Below are positions 54,223 through 62,303 of a DNA stretch of 64,000 nt, piece by piece. The DNA is from Saccharicrinis sp963677655. GTDB lineage: Bacteria; Bacteroidota; Bacteroidia; Bacteroidales; Marinilabiliaceae. Both the position numbers and the translations under genes were made by a program. The notes below the pieces were generated by a model. That model did not search any database, was not told the DNA's origin, and saw only the letters and a program-made list of their open reading frames with translations. The stretch lies in NCBI GenBank assembly GCA_963677655.1, contig OY782088.1. One strand, written 5' to 3'. The first letter of the stretch is position 1. Each line of letters begins with the position of its first letter.

Positions 54223-54258
54223 TAAAATCCCTGTGCTAAAAAAAGCATAGGGATTTTT
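54223..54258. terminator. Bidirectional terminator after the S9 peptidase gene
   Basis: AAAATCCCTGTGCT pairs imperfectly with AGCATAGGGATTTTT around AAAAAA, with T-rich sequence following. Shared with the convergent kinase gene. Confidence 0.72.
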
Positions 54259-54268
54259 GTTTGGTGTA

Positions 54269-55105
54269 TTATAAACTATGAAATTTTATTAATCCCTTGG
54301 ATGGAGATTTGCTGATTGTACCTATTTGTAAATTAAATTCTTGTAAAGCTTTTTTTAATTGTTCTTTAAAATAAAATGCTATACTTCCGATGAAATGCAA
54401 TTCGTGCTTTTTTAATTCTTCGTATTGAAACAAGTTTCTTTTTATAAATGATTTGAATGCATTAATTACAATCAACTCAATTTCTGGTATTTCTATATGT
54501 TGGGATATGAATTTTGTGTATTGAGCCAGATATCTGTTTGGAAAAGGTTTTTTATATACATTCTCAAGTATTTCTGCAGCCGAATTATTATATGTGTTAT
54601 AAAAAAGTTCAGCTGTAGATTCTGATAACTGATTTTTTAAAATATCTGAAATTAAAATTTTTCCTAAGGTGGCACCACTTCCTTCGTCTCCTAAAATATA
54701 ACCAAGAGGAGAGACTTGTTCTTCAATTATTTTTCCATTATAAAAACAAGAGTTTGATCCGGTTCCTAGTATACTAACTATTCCGGGTGTATGAATGCAT
54801 GATGCACGACAAGCTGCCATTAAATCACTGTCGATGTAAATTTGTTCAGTGTTAAATTTATGTAAAAGAGCTTTTTTGATTATCGATTTTTTGTCAGAAG
54901 TGTTGCATCCTGCTCCATAAAAATAAATTTCGTTGAAGTTATTCTGTTTTGCCGAGAATTGATTGTTTAAAAGTGTTTTTATGTCTGTAATTGATTGGTA
55001 GTAAGGGTTTATTCCGTCGGTAGTAATATGGTGCGAATGATTATTCTTTTTATCCAATAATATCCATTCGGTTTTTGTGGAGCCACTATCTGCAATTAAT
55101 ATCAT
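54269..55105 (-). CDS. BadF/BadG-type N-acetylglucosamine kinase-like protein
   Basis: A 278-residue ASKHA-fold protein. MILIADSGSTKTEWILLD is the phosphate-1 motif with the D-S-G-S-T-K-T signature of GlcNAc kinases. TDGINPYYQS, FYGAGCNTSDKK and DSDLMAACRASCIHTPGIV follow, then SILGTGSNSCFYNG (phosphate-2 region) and YILGDEGSGATLGK. It lacks the cluster cysteines of the activases (compare the protein at 4111), so sugar phosphorylation is the better reading. Amino-sugar recycling from the cell wall is the expected role. Alone on the minus strand, 48 bp after a small gene. Confidence 0.88.
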   Translation of the reverse strand: MILIADSGSTKTEWILLDKKNNHSHHITTDGINPYYQSITDIKTLLNNQFSAKQNNFNEIYFYGAGCNTSDKKSIIKKALLHKFNTEQIYIDSDLMAACRASCIHTPGIVSILGTGSNSCFYNGKIIEEQVSPLGYILGDEGSGATLGKILISDILKNQLSESTAELFYNTYNNSAAEILENVYKKPFPNRYLAQYTKFISQHIEIPEIELIVINAFKSFIKRNLFQYEELKKHELHFIGSIAFYFKEQLKKALQEFNLQIGTISKSPSKGLIKFHSL

Positions 55106-55153
55106 CTATTTTACTTAAAATTTTATGTAACAACTATTACTCAAAATAGGAGA

Positions 55154-55393
55154 TTAACTAATTTGAGATTTCCAGCAATAATCACATGCCTCATTTAAAA
55201 TTTGAAAAATATCTTCCTCAGTTAAATTAGTTTTATTTTGTAACTGATCACGAAAATTATCAGCATACATATTCATATAACTAAAATCAGCTCCCGAATT
55301 AATTAATTCTTTTGCATATGGAGTAAAGAGAATAGATAGCTCTTTTATTATTTCATCTTTGGAGGATTCTTTATTGATATTAAGGTTTTCCAT
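55154..55393 (-). CDS. Small helical protein of unknown function
   Basis: A 79-residue acidic protein (ENLNINKESSKDEIIKELSI, AKELINSGADFSYMNMYAD, NLTEEDIFQILNEACDYCW). It is predicted almost wholly helical, with no signal peptide, membrane segment or recognised motif except a C-x2-C pair near the end (CDYC). It lies upstream of and on the same strand as the kinase gene (48 bp gap) and may be its operon partner. ATG start at 55393. Confidence 0.6.
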   Translation of the reverse strand: MENLNINKESSKDEIIKELSILFTPYAKELINSGADFSYMNMYADNFRDQLQNKTNLTEEDIFQILNEACDYCWKSQIS

Positions 55394-55660
55394 TGAATTG
55401 CTTTTTTTACAAAAATAGTTTTAATAAATAACAATTATTAATACAAACAATTAATAATAGTATTCTTCAATTTGAAAAGAAAAAATATTGTAAAATTTCG
55501 AAAATCATACAGTTTCTATAAGAATTAAATATGAAATGTAAATTATCATTTTGTGAATTCGTAAATATATTAATTATTATTAAACGTTAGTAAATAACTG
55601 AAATAGAATTGTATAGGTTGGTTTGTGGAAATTGATATATAAAGGCGTTTGAATAAATTC
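55394..55660. other. Divergent gap upstream of the abl operon promoter
   Basis: AT-rich sequence between the small minus-strand gene and the ablA promoter, with no open frame or RNA gene recognised. Confidence 0.5.
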
Positions 55661-55692
55661 TTTGGTGGTTAGTAGTAATTTGATTAATTTTG
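55661..55692 (+). promoter_or_regulatory. Promoter of the abl operon
   Basis: TTTG (55661-55664) and TAATTTTG (55685-55692), 20 bases apart, match the Bacteroidota consensus. The predicted untranslated leader is about 150 bases. Confidence 0.65.
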
Positions 55693-55713
55693 TTCGTGTA
55701 GAAAACAATATTA

Positions 55714-55755
55714 ATGATGATTTGTTGAAACACCTTCTTTGTTTTTAATCATCAT
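55714..55755 (+). promoter_or_regulatory. Stem-loop in the ablA leader
   Basis: ATGATGATT (55714-55722) is exactly mirrored by AATCATCAT (55747-55755) around a 24-base loop. It lies in the predicted untranslated leader and could be an operator or mRNA regulatory structure. Confidence 0.4.
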
Positions 55756-55846
55756 AAATTCAGTGTGAGGGGGGGAGTGGTAATTTACTTTCTTATTTTA
55801 TTTCAGCAAGTCAATAAAAATTTGTGCTTTAAAAGCAAATAAAGGT

Positions 55847-57160
55847 ATGATTTATAATCACGTACAAAAAGAGATTGCAAGTAAGATTGAAAATGAAACA
55901 AAATTATCAAATTGGAAAGATTGGCGTTGGCAATTGAGGAATTCAATTCGTTCAATAGAGAAATTTGAATTTATTACCGGAATAAAGTTCTGTAAGAACG
56001 AACGAGAAGAATTGGAAAGAACTTTTGAAAAGTTCCCCCTGTCAATTACACCATATTATCTTTCATTGATTGATAAAGATAATTTTAGAAATGATCCTGT
56101 ATTTAAGCAAGCCTTTGGTTGTGTTGAGGAATTAAATACAATGCCTTTTGAATTAGAAGACCCTTTGTCTGAAGATAAAGATAGTCCTGTGGAAGGAATT
56201 ACTCATAGATATCCGGATAGGGTTTTATTTCATGTAAGTAATGTTTGTTCAATGTACTGCAGACATTGTACAAGAAAGAGAAAGGTTGGAGATGTAGATT
56301 TTATACCGTCTAAGGATCAATTGCAGAAAGGTATTGATTATGTGGCTTCAAATCCACAAGTTCGGGATGTTTTATTATCAGGAGGTGATCCGTTAATGTT
56401 GCCAGATGATAAACTAGAATGGTTGTTAGAACAAATTACAAGTATACCCCACGTGGAAATAGTTCGTATAGGAACTAGAATGCCGGTTGTATTACCTTAT
56501 AGAATTACGGATAAGTTAGTATCGATGTTGCAAAGGTTTCATCCTCTATGGATTAATACACATTTTAATCATCCAAACGAAATCACAGCATCATCAAAAG
56601 AGGCACTTGCTAAGTTGGCAAATGGAGGCTTTCCACTAGGAAATCAGTCAGTATTGTTAGCTGATGTAAATGATTGTCCTCGAATAATGAAAACATTATT
56701 ACATAAATTAGTTCAAAATAGAGTAAGACCATATTATTTATATCAATGCGACCTTTCTGAAGGATTATCTCATTTTAGAACTCCGATAGGAAAAGGTATT
56801 GAAATAATGGAAAGTTTAGTAGGACATACTAGTGGTTTTGCACGTCCAACATATGTTATTGATGCTCCAGGTGGAGGGGGAAAGATTCCTGTAATGCCAA
56901 ATTATATTATCTCATGGTCAACAAATAAAGTTGTATTAAGAAATTATGAAGGTGTTATTACTACCTATAAAGAGCCTGATAGTTATGAGCCTAAGATGTG
57001 TGATCGGGATTGTGATAATTGCAACTTAGATTTGGCATTCTCAGAAAAAGACGATTCAGAAATGATTGGAATTGAGAAATTACTATCAGATGAGTGTGAT
57101 ACTATTTCATTAATACCAGAAGATAATGAAAGGCTAACAAGGAGGGAGTATAATGATTGA
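55847..57160 (+). CDS. ablA: Lysine 2,3-aminomutase (AblA)
   Basis: A radical-SAM, PLP-dependent enzyme turning L-lysine into beta-lysine. 437 residues: a helical N-terminus, then the iron-sulfur motif SNVCSMYCRHCTRKRKVG (Cys134, 138, 141; CxxxCxxC). DVLLSGGDPLMLPDDKLE and VEIVRIGTRMPVVLP are followed by the PLP-lysine region DAPGGGGKIPVMPNYI. The Cys-rich C-terminal zinc region is CDRDCDNCNLDLAF. Because the next gene encodes the beta-lysine acetyltransferase, I read the pair as osmolyte synthesis rather than lysine fermentation. It ends eight bases into the next gene. Confidence 0.94.
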   Translation: MIYNHVQKEIASKIENETKLSNWKDWRWQLRNSIRSIEKFEFITGIKFCKNEREELERTFEKFPLSITPYYLSLIDKDNFRNDPVFKQAFGCVEELNTMPFELEDPLSEDKDSPVEGITHRYPDRVLFHVSNVCSMYCRHCTRKRKVGDVDFIPSKDQLQKGIDYVASNPQVRDVLLSGGDPLMLPDDKLEWLLEQITSIPHVEIVRIGTRMPVVLPYRITDKLVSMLQRFHPLWINTHFNHPNEITASSKEALAKLANGGFPLGNQSVLLADVNDCPRIMKTLLHKLVQNRVRPYYLYQCDLSEGLSHFRTPIGKGIEIMESLVGHTSGFARPTYVIDAPGGGGKIPVMPNYIISWSTNKVVLRNYEGVITTYKEPDSYEPKMCDRDCDNCNLDLAFSEKDDSEMIGIEKLLSDECDTISLIPEDNERLTRREYND

Positions 57161-58001
57161 TATTTTGACAGTAAATGATAAAATAGAAACCATTGGAAGC
57201 GGTACTAGTATTCAGCATGGTAAATTAAACGACAGAATTTACCTTATGAAATTGGATTCCAGTGATGTTCCCCAAATATTTTCATTAATAAATCATTTGG
57301 CCAAGGAAGAGAATTATTCAAAAATTGTATGTAAAGTTCCTAAGAAATATGCTCCGGTTTTTTATGCTAATGGATTTTTGTTAGAAGCATACATCCCTAA
57401 GTTTTATAATGATACTGAAGATGTGTTTTTTGTGTCAAAATATTTAACGTCTGATCGAATATTAAAAATTGAGCGAGAAAACCTTGATAAGTTATCAGGT
57501 CTTTTAGCTAATGAATATGGAAATATTGCAAATGATCATCCTGATTTTACGTATAGAGAATTAGAAAAAGATGATGTTTATAATATTACAGATATTTACT
57601 CGAAAGTATTTAAAACATATCCCTTTCCAATATATGAAAAGGATTATGTTTTAAAAACAATGAATGAAAATGTTAGGTATTTTGGTGCATTTAAAAATGG
57701 GAAATTAGCCGCAGTTGCTTCATCTGAGATTGATTATAGTAGTAAAAATGCTGAGATGACTGACTTTGCGACTTATCCTGAATTTTCAGGCAATAGATTA
57801 GCTTCAAGTTTGCTTAAAAGAATGGAGTTAGAGATGAAGAAGGAAGGTATTTGTACTTTGTATACTATAGCAAGGTTAAAATCTATTCCAATGAATTTAA
57901 CTTTTTTAAGAATGGGATATACATATTCGGGTACATTGATAAAGAATACAAATATCTCTGGAGATATTGAAAGTATGAATGTTTACTATAAATTGATTTA
58001 A
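57153..58001 (+). CDS. ablB: Beta-lysine N6-acetyltransferase (AblB)
   Basis: A 282-residue GNAT-family acetyltransferase that converts beta-lysine into N-epsilon-acetyl-beta-lysine, a compatible solute known from methanogens and some bacteria. The N-terminal half has the AblB-specific NDRIYLMKLDSSDVPQIFSL and IVCKVPKKYAPVFYANGFLL. The GNAT core includes ELEKDDVYNITDIYSKVFKT, AAVASSEIDYSSKNAEMTDF and GNRLASSLLKRMELEMKKEG (acetyl-CoA loop). It overlaps ablA by eight bases and is preceded by an unusually good ribosome site, GGAGGG, inside ablA. That suggests it is translated strongly. Confidence 0.92.
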   Translation: MIDILTVNDKIETIGSGTSIQHGKLNDRIYLMKLDSSDVPQIFSLINHLAKEENYSKIVCKVPKKYAPVFYANGFLLEAYIPKFYNDTEDVFFVSKYLTSDRILKIERENLDKLSGLLANEYGNIANDHPDFTYRELEKDDVYNITDIYSKVFKTYPFPIYEKDYVLKTMNENVRYFGAFKNGKLAAVASSEIDYSSKNAEMTDFATYPEFSGNRLASSLLKRMELEMKKEGICTLYTIARLKSIPMNLTFLRMGYTYSGTLIKNTNISGDIESMNVYYKLI

Positions 58002-58005
58002 AGCT

Positions 58006-58197
58006 ATGTCTAATAAAAATATATGTAAACATAAAAATGACTGTCCTATTTATAATGGGAAAACCATATCAGATGCAAAAAAAGTAACCATATATAAAAA
58101 CGTATTTTGCAATAGGGGATTTAGAGGATGGAAGAATTGCAAACAGTATTTGGTATACGAAAATCAGGGGTATGCATCTAATGAAAATGATAATTAA
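58006..58197 (+). CDS. Small four-cysteine protein in the abl operon
   Basis: A 63-residue protein whose ATG follows the ablB stop codon by a few bases. Cys at 7, 13, 35 and 45 (ICKHKNDCPIYNG and VFCNRGFRGWKNCKQYLVY) fit a metal or iron-sulfur site of the C-x5-C ... C-x9-C type. The C-P-x-Y/F ... F-C ... K-C-x-x-Y shape occurs in small proteins and at the ends of some sensor proteins. Basic overall, with an acidic Asn-rich tail. No signal peptide. Function unknown; the tight placement suggests a link with lysine metabolism or its control. Confidence 0.65.
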   Translation: MSNKNICKHKNDCPIYNGKTISDAKKVTIYKNVFCNRGFRGWKNCKQYLVYENQGYASNENDN

Positions 58198-58220
58198 TAA
58201 ATATTAAATTGATATTGCTT

Positions 58221-58445
58221 ATGGATAGAAAAACCAGCACAGACAAGTTAAATAAGAGAATGAATACAGAAAAAAAAGTAATTGAATTATTAGAAGAAAA
58301 AGGGAATTATTTATATGGAGATATAATTAAAGATCTGAATTTGTCTTATAGAAAAGGTCAGGAAGTTATATTTTCTTTAATTTCGAAGGGTTTAATAGAG
58401 CATTGTAATAAATCATCACGATTACAATTGGCTGTTGAAAATTAA
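58221..58445 (+). CDS. Small winged-helix-like DNA-binding protein
   Basis: A 74-residue protein starting at ATG 58221; a TTG four codons earlier gives a longer but less likely form. EKKVIELLEEKGNYLYGDII, KDLNLSYRKGQEVIFSLISK and GLIEHCNKSSRLQLAVEN look like a compact winged helix, with YRKGQEV in the recognition-helix position and RLQLAV in the wing. It sits between the four-Cys gene and the MarC-type gene and may regulate this operon. The fold is suggested by pattern only. Confidence 0.6.
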   Translation: MDRKTSTDKLNKRMNTEKKVIELLEEKGNYLYGDIIKDLNLSYRKGQEVIFSLISKGLIEHCNKSSRLQLAVEN

Positions 58446-58458
58446 AATAATTTAAGTA

Positions 58459-59079
58459 ATGGACGTACAAGGTATTGTAAAATCAGTTGGACTTCTGTTG
58501 GTATTATTAAATCCTTTTCTAATAATCGTTTATCTTATTGATATTGTAAAGAAAAAATCAAAACAGGTTTTTCTAAAAATATTAATAAGGGCAGGAGGTA
58601 TTAGTTTTGTTGTATTCTCATTATTTGCCTTGTTAGGAGATTCTATTTTTACGGATGTTTTTAATGCTAGTTTCGCTTCGTTCCAGATATTTGGAGGTAT
58701 AATATTTCTGCTAACTGGAATTCAATTTATTTTTAAGGGGGGAGCTTCTATTGAAACCTTGCGAGGAGAATCAAAATATGTTGCTGGAGCTATTGCAATG
58801 CCAATTTTTATAGGCCCAGGTACAATTAGTTATAGTGTAATTATAGGTGAACAACTGGATAAATTTTCATCAGTATTTGCTATTGCTGTAACTATTGCAC
58901 TTTGCGTTTCTATAATATTTCTTTTAAAAATACTTCATGATAAGATTCAAACGAAAAAAGAAGAGTTAATTGAGCAATATATTGATATTGCAGGTAGAAT
59001 TATAGCATTTCTTTTAGGAACAGTTTCTATTGAACTTATTATGACAGGAGCTAAATTTTGGTTAGCTCAAATTATATAA
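58459..59079 (+). CDS. MarC family membrane protein
   Basis: A 206-residue inner-membrane protein with about six hydrophobic segments. Family features are LLLVLLNPFLIIVYLIDIVK (the N-P motif of the first helix), FGGIIFLLTGIQFIFKG, and AIAMPIFIGPGTISYSVIIG, the well-conserved G-P-G-T-I motif. MarC/UPF0056 proteins lack an agreed transport activity. It begins 13 bp after the winged-helix gene and ends 3 bp before the symporter gene, so it belongs to the same transcript. Substrate transport of the osmolyte or of lysine is possible but unproven. Confidence 0.85.
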   Translation: MDVQGIVKSVGLLLVLLNPFLIIVYLIDIVKKKSKQVFLKILIRAGGISFVVFSLFALLGDSIFTDVFNASFASFQIFGGIIFLLTGIQFIFKGGASIETLRGESKYVAGAIAMPIFIGPGTISYSVIIGEQLDKFSSVFAIAVTIALCVSIIFLLKILHDKIQTKKEELIEQYIDIAGRIIAFLLGTVSIELIMTGAKFWLAQII

Positions 59080-59082
59080 CGT

Positions 59083-60486
59083 ATGCACACTATTGACATA
59101 TTAATTTTTGGCATCTACCTCTTAGCAATGCTTGGGGTAGGTGTTTTTTTTATGCGTAAAAATAAAACAACAGATGATTATTATGTAGGAGGAAGAAAGT
59201 TAAGTAGTTTACATATAGGTTTATCTGTTGTGGCTACAGATGTAGGTGGAGGATTTTCAATTGGATTAGGTGGTCTGGGATTTACTATGGGATTATCTGG
59301 GAGTTGGCTTCTTTTTACTGGTTTGCTTGGAGCCTGGTTAAGTGGTGTACTTCTTATACCAAGGGTGTCAGGTATCGCGCGTAGAAAAGGCTTTTTATCT
59401 TTTCCTCAATTTTTAGAATATAAATATAATAAAACAGTTGCTTTACTGGCCGGGCTTATTTCTGCAATTGGGTATCTGGGTTTTACTAGTTCTCAAATAT
59501 TAGCAGGTGCAAAACTCGCATCTTCAACATTTCCTTCACTTTCCTTGGATTCTGCTCTTTTGGTAATGGGGGCGATAGCTGTTATTTATACAGTGTTAGG
59601 AGGATTAAAAGCAGTCATATATACGGATACCGTTCAATGGATTGTATTAATGGTGGGGTTAATATTTGTTGCCTTGCCTTTTACATATTATAAAATTGGA
59701 GGACTTGACGTTGTAGAAGATACATTATCCCCTGAGTTTTTATCATTGACAAATATTAAATGGCAACAATTTGTAAACTGGATGTTTACTATTATTCCAA
59801 TATGGTTTATTGGTATGACCTTATATCAAAGAATATATGCATCTAGAGATACAAAGACTGCTAAAAAAGCCTGGTTTTTTGCTGGATTATTTGAATATCC
59901 AATTATGGCATTTATTGGAGTTTTACTAGGTATGTTTGCTCGTGTGGCAATGGAAAATAATATGTTACCTGGTTATCATATTGGTAATTTAGATGCAGAA
60001 ATGGGTTTACCTGTTTTATTGCGTACAATATTGCCTGTGGGTTTAATGGGTATTGTTCTATCTGCCTATTTTTCTGCTGTTATGTCAACAGCGGATAGTT
60101 GTTTAATGGCCTCTTCAGGAAATATATTAGCTGATGTATTAAAAATGCACAACAGACCTAATAGTGTGAGGTTATCTCAAATATTAACTCTGATTATAGG
60201 AAGTGTTGCATTAATATTAGCATACAGTATGACCAGTGTTCTTGATTTGATGTTACACTCTTATTCCTTTATGGTGTCAGGAATGATTATTCCTGTTATG
60301 ATGGCTTTATTCATAAAAAGTCCCAGTAGTAAAGCTGCAATATCATCTATGGTAACGGGGGGTACTTTAACATTGATATTGGTTGGAACAGAAGTTGAAT
60401 TACCTTTAAAATTAGATGCAAATATTTTTGGTATATTATTATCTTTTGTTGTTTACATATTAGTTTTAAGAATATGGAAAAAATGA
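59083..60486 (+). CDS. Sodium:solute symporter family protein
   Basis: A 467-residue SSS-family transporter with about 12-13 membrane helices. GVGVFFMRKNKTTDDYYVGG and RKLSSLHIGLSVVATDVGGG are the typical first-helix and loop regions. AVIYTVLGGLKAVIYTDTVQ matches the family signature, and VLSAYFSAVMSTADSCLMAS is the sodium-site helix. SSS members take up compatible solutes, amino acids or sugars. In this operon lysine, a precursor of the osmolyte, or the osmolyte itself would be logical. It starts 3 bp after the MarC gene, and no terminator is visible after it before the marR promoter. Confidence 0.9.
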   Translation: MHTIDILIFGIYLLAMLGVGVFFMRKNKTTDDYYVGGRKLSSLHIGLSVVATDVGGGFSIGLGGLGFTMGLSGSWLLFTGLLGAWLSGVLLIPRVSGIARRKGFLSFPQFLEYKYNKTVALLAGLISAIGYLGFTSSQILAGAKLASSTFPSLSLDSALLVMGAIAVIYTVLGGLKAVIYTDTVQWIVLMVGLIFVALPFTYYKIGGLDVVEDTLSPEFLSLTNIKWQQFVNWMFTIIPIWFIGMTLYQRIYASRDTKTAKKAWFFAGLFEYPIMAFIGVLLGMFARVAMENNMLPGYHIGNLDAEMGLPVLLRTILPVGLMGIVLSAYFSAVMSTADSCLMASSGNILADVLKMHNRPNSVRLSQILTLIIGSVALILAYSMTSVLDLMLHSYSFMVSGMIIPVMMALFIKSPSSKAAISSMVTGGTLTLILVGTEVELPLKLDANIFGILLSFVVYILVLRIWKK

Positions 60487-60502
60487 GAAATAATTGATAT
60501 CT

Positions 60503-60534
60503 TTTGTGTCATTATAAAATACAAATTATTTTTG
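60503..60534 (+). promoter_or_regulatory. Promoter of the MarR regulator gene
   Basis: TTTG (60503-60506) and TATTTTTG (60527-60534), 20 bases apart, match the Bacteroidota consensus; the start codon is 18 bases downstream. Confidence 0.7.
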
Positions 60535-60552
60535 CTTCATTAATTATAAAGC

Positions 60553-61029
60553 ATGGATACCAAGGAAATTCTTATTAAGATACGAAAGATTGTAAGGTCA
60601 GTAGATATTGAGTCAAAAAAAATTCAAAAGGAATATGGTGTAAGTATTCCTCAGGTTTTATGTTTAGGTTTTTTGAGAGATGCTCCCAATTATCAACTTA
60701 CTCAAGGTGAGATACGAAATTTACTTAATCTTAACTCAAGTACCGTAAGTGGTATAATAAACAGATTAGAAACAAAAGGATTATTAGCAAGATTACCCAA
60801 GCAAGGGGATAAACGTGTTGTAAATATTACTTTAACTTCGGCTGGAGATAATTTATTAAATTCTATTCCTTCTCTTATGCATGAACAATTGACTGATAAG
60901 CTTAATAAATTGGATGATATTAAGTTGAAGGAAGTTGAAAAAAGTTTAAATACACTAATTGAATTGCTTGATATTGAGCAAGTAGAGGCTTCTCCTTTAA
61001 TTACTATGGATGTAAATTGGGAAGAATAA
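60553..61029 (+). CDS. MarR family transcriptional regulator
   Basis: A 158-residue dimeric winged-helix regulator: N-terminal helix (SKKIQKEYGVSIPQVLCLGF), recognition region LTQGEIRNLLNLNSSTVSG, IINRLETKGLLARLPKQGDK with the wing Arg RVVNITLTSAG, and a C-terminal dimerisation helix (EVEKSLNTLIELLDIEQVEA). It has its own promoter directly after the symporter gene. A regulator of the abl operon or of an adjacent stress gene is the natural guess, but no operator could be identified by eye. Confidence 0.9.
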   Translation: MDTKEILIKIRKIVRSVDIESKKIQKEYGVSIPQVLCLGFLRDAPNYQLTQGEIRNLLNLNSSTVSGIINRLETKGLLARLPKQGDKRVVNITLTSAGDNLLNSIPSLMHEQLTDKLNKLDDIKLKEVEKSLNTLIELLDIEQVEASPLITMDVNWEE

Positions 61030-61224
61030 TAATTTAATATCTAACTATTATTTGATGCAATTTTAAGATTCTATAAAATATAGTAGGATATTTCTAATTA
61101 TAATATTGATTTTCAATTTGTAATAACTTGTTTTAATCTTCAGTAGGTGTTAACTTTATTATTAGAAAAAGCGAAAAGTTTTAAATTTCTATTAATTATG
61201 AGTTAAAGCAGAAAGGAGGTTGAA

Positions 61225-61491
61225 ATGGGATTTTTATTGTGGATTATTATTGGATTAGTAGTAAGTATATTAACCCTTTTGATTGAACCTTATGTAATAC
61301 ATAAGCATATACTTATAACTATTTTTTTAGGAGTTATAGGTGGATTTGTAGGTGGGGCAATTGCTTCATACCTGGGATTTGGACATGTAAAAGGAATGCA
61401 CTTCATGATAGTTGTGTATTCAATAGGTGTTTCATCATTTATTTTAACTTGGTATAGGGCCTTTGAAAAATTTTTTACTAAAAAAGAGTAA
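61225..61491 (+). CDS. GlsB/YeaQ/YmgE-like small stress membrane protein
   Basis: An 88-residue protein with three hydrophobic segments: MGFLLWIIIGLVVSILTLLI, ILITIFLGVIGGFVGGAIAS (the Gly-zipper helix typical of the transglycosylase-associated/GlsB family), and FMIVVYSIGVSSFILTW. It ends in a short basic tail. A clear AAAGGAGG ribosome site lies 8 bases upstream, unusual for this genome and suggesting strong translation. Family members respond to stress, often osmotic, though the mechanism is unknown. Family assignment is moderate. Confidence 0.72.
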   Translation: MGFLLWIIIGLVVSILTLLIEPYVIHKHILITIFLGVIGGFVGGAIASYLGFGHVKGMHFMIVVYSIGVSSFILTWYRAFEKFFTKKE

Positions 61492-61707
61492 TTGTACATA
61501 TGTACAAGAAAAATCCTGTTGATTTTATATTAATGGGATTTTATTTGTTTAGTACTGGATTTTATGGTGTTAAATTGAATTTGACGCTGTGTATCGATGG
61601 GTTAAAATATAAAAAATGCAAAAAAAATGTTGTAAGGTGTGATTTTGGGGTGGGGTGTATTGAAAAAAATATTATTTTCACCCCTAGAAATTTTAAATAG
61701 TAAAGTT
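61492..61707. other. Gap and leader ahead of the Nif11-like gene
   Basis: About 215 bases without a convincing gene; one overlapping 66-codon frame has no recognisable features. It contains a weak stem GGGGTG (61652-61657) with CACCCC (61679-61684) just upstream of the Nif11-like ATG. Confidence 0.45.
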
Positions 61708-61926
61708 ATGTCATTAGAAAGTGTAGAAGCCTTATTAGAAAAGGGAGGCTCAGATGAAGCGTTTAGAGCAAAGTACAATGCAGCTAACACAAAAGAAGAA
61801 TTTGTTAAGCGTGCAATCGAAGATGGTTATGATTTCACAGTTGAAGAATTAATGCAAGTTGTTAATTCTAATGGAGATCAATTTGAGTCTTTTGGAAATC
61901 CTCCAAAAAGAACTATTTGGTATTAA
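61708..61926 (+). CDS. Nif11-like leader-peptide family protein
   Basis: A 72-residue protein. I start at the ATG 61708; the longer frame opens at an upstream GTG with unlikely sequence. SLESVEALLEKGGSDEAFRA, KYNAANTKEEFVKRAIEDGY and DFTVEELMQVV match the Nif11 domain (the S-x-E-x-V-x-x-F/L opening and E-G-Y/F-D-F-T). Nif11 N-termini serve as leader peptides for ribosomally made natural products. The C-terminal part (NSNGDQFESFGNPPKRTIWY) lacks the usual Gly-Gly cleavage site and any Cys, and no lanthipeptide, radical-SAM or peptidase gene is nearby. It could therefore be an orphan precursor or a Nif11 protein with another role. Confidence 0.78.
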   Translation: MSLESVEALLEKGGSDEAFRAKYNAANTKEEFVKRAIEDGYDFTVEELMQVVNSNGDQFESFGNPPKRTIWY

Positions 61927-61950
61927 TCCATACTTACTTAAGAAAAAACA

Positions 61951-61976
61951 TTGGGGAATAAATCTTTATTCCCCAA
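61951..61976. terminator. Terminator after the Nif11-like gene
   Basis: TTGGGGAATAAA pairs perfectly with TTTATTCCCCAA around TC. The minus direction is followed by a T run; the plus direction is less strong. Confidence 0.6.
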
Positions 61977-62303
61977 AATATCTTTCCTTATCCTCATCTA
62001 TCTTTTTCCTAATTTTAAAACACCCATCTTTTTATATTATTTATTTCTTCATTTTGGGGTTTAGTATCTTATTGTTGATAGTTTATGGAACAGTAAGAAT
62101 GTTTTTACACTAGTTATTGCAATTTTTTTTATTTTTGAGTTGGACATCTCCATACCTTTTATAGTCATATATTGAGAATAAGTATATGTTGTATATATTA
62201 CTATTGTTGTAGTTAATAAACCGGAAACATACGATTCGCAAATATGAAAAGATAATTGTAAGATTAATCTTTTGTGCTATTAAGTGAAGTAAATAATTTA
62301 AAA
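61977..62303. other. Gap before the histidine kinase gene
   Basis: About 330 AT-rich bases; overlapping short frames on both strands encode low-complexity hydrophobic sequence and are not credible genes. No promoter with the full consensus was seen. Confidence 0.5.

Noticed and set aside
54269..55105. Second dehydratase activase
   Set aside because: It shares the fold with the protein at 4111 but lacks the cluster cysteine motifs and has the GlcNAc-kinase signature.
55847..58001. Lysine fermentation reading of the aminomutase gene
   Set aside because: No other lysine-fermentation genes (kamDE, kdd, kce) follow; the acetyltransferase neighbour points to osmolyte synthesis instead.
61500..61700. 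66-codon plus-strand frame
   Set aside because: No ribosome site, no recognisable sequence features, and it runs up to the Nif11-like gene in another frame; Cys/Lys-rich sequence looks like chance.
61859..62113. 84-codon hydrophobic frame overlapping the Nif11-like gene
   Set aside because: It starts inside a better-supported gene, crosses the terminator hairpin and is low complexity.
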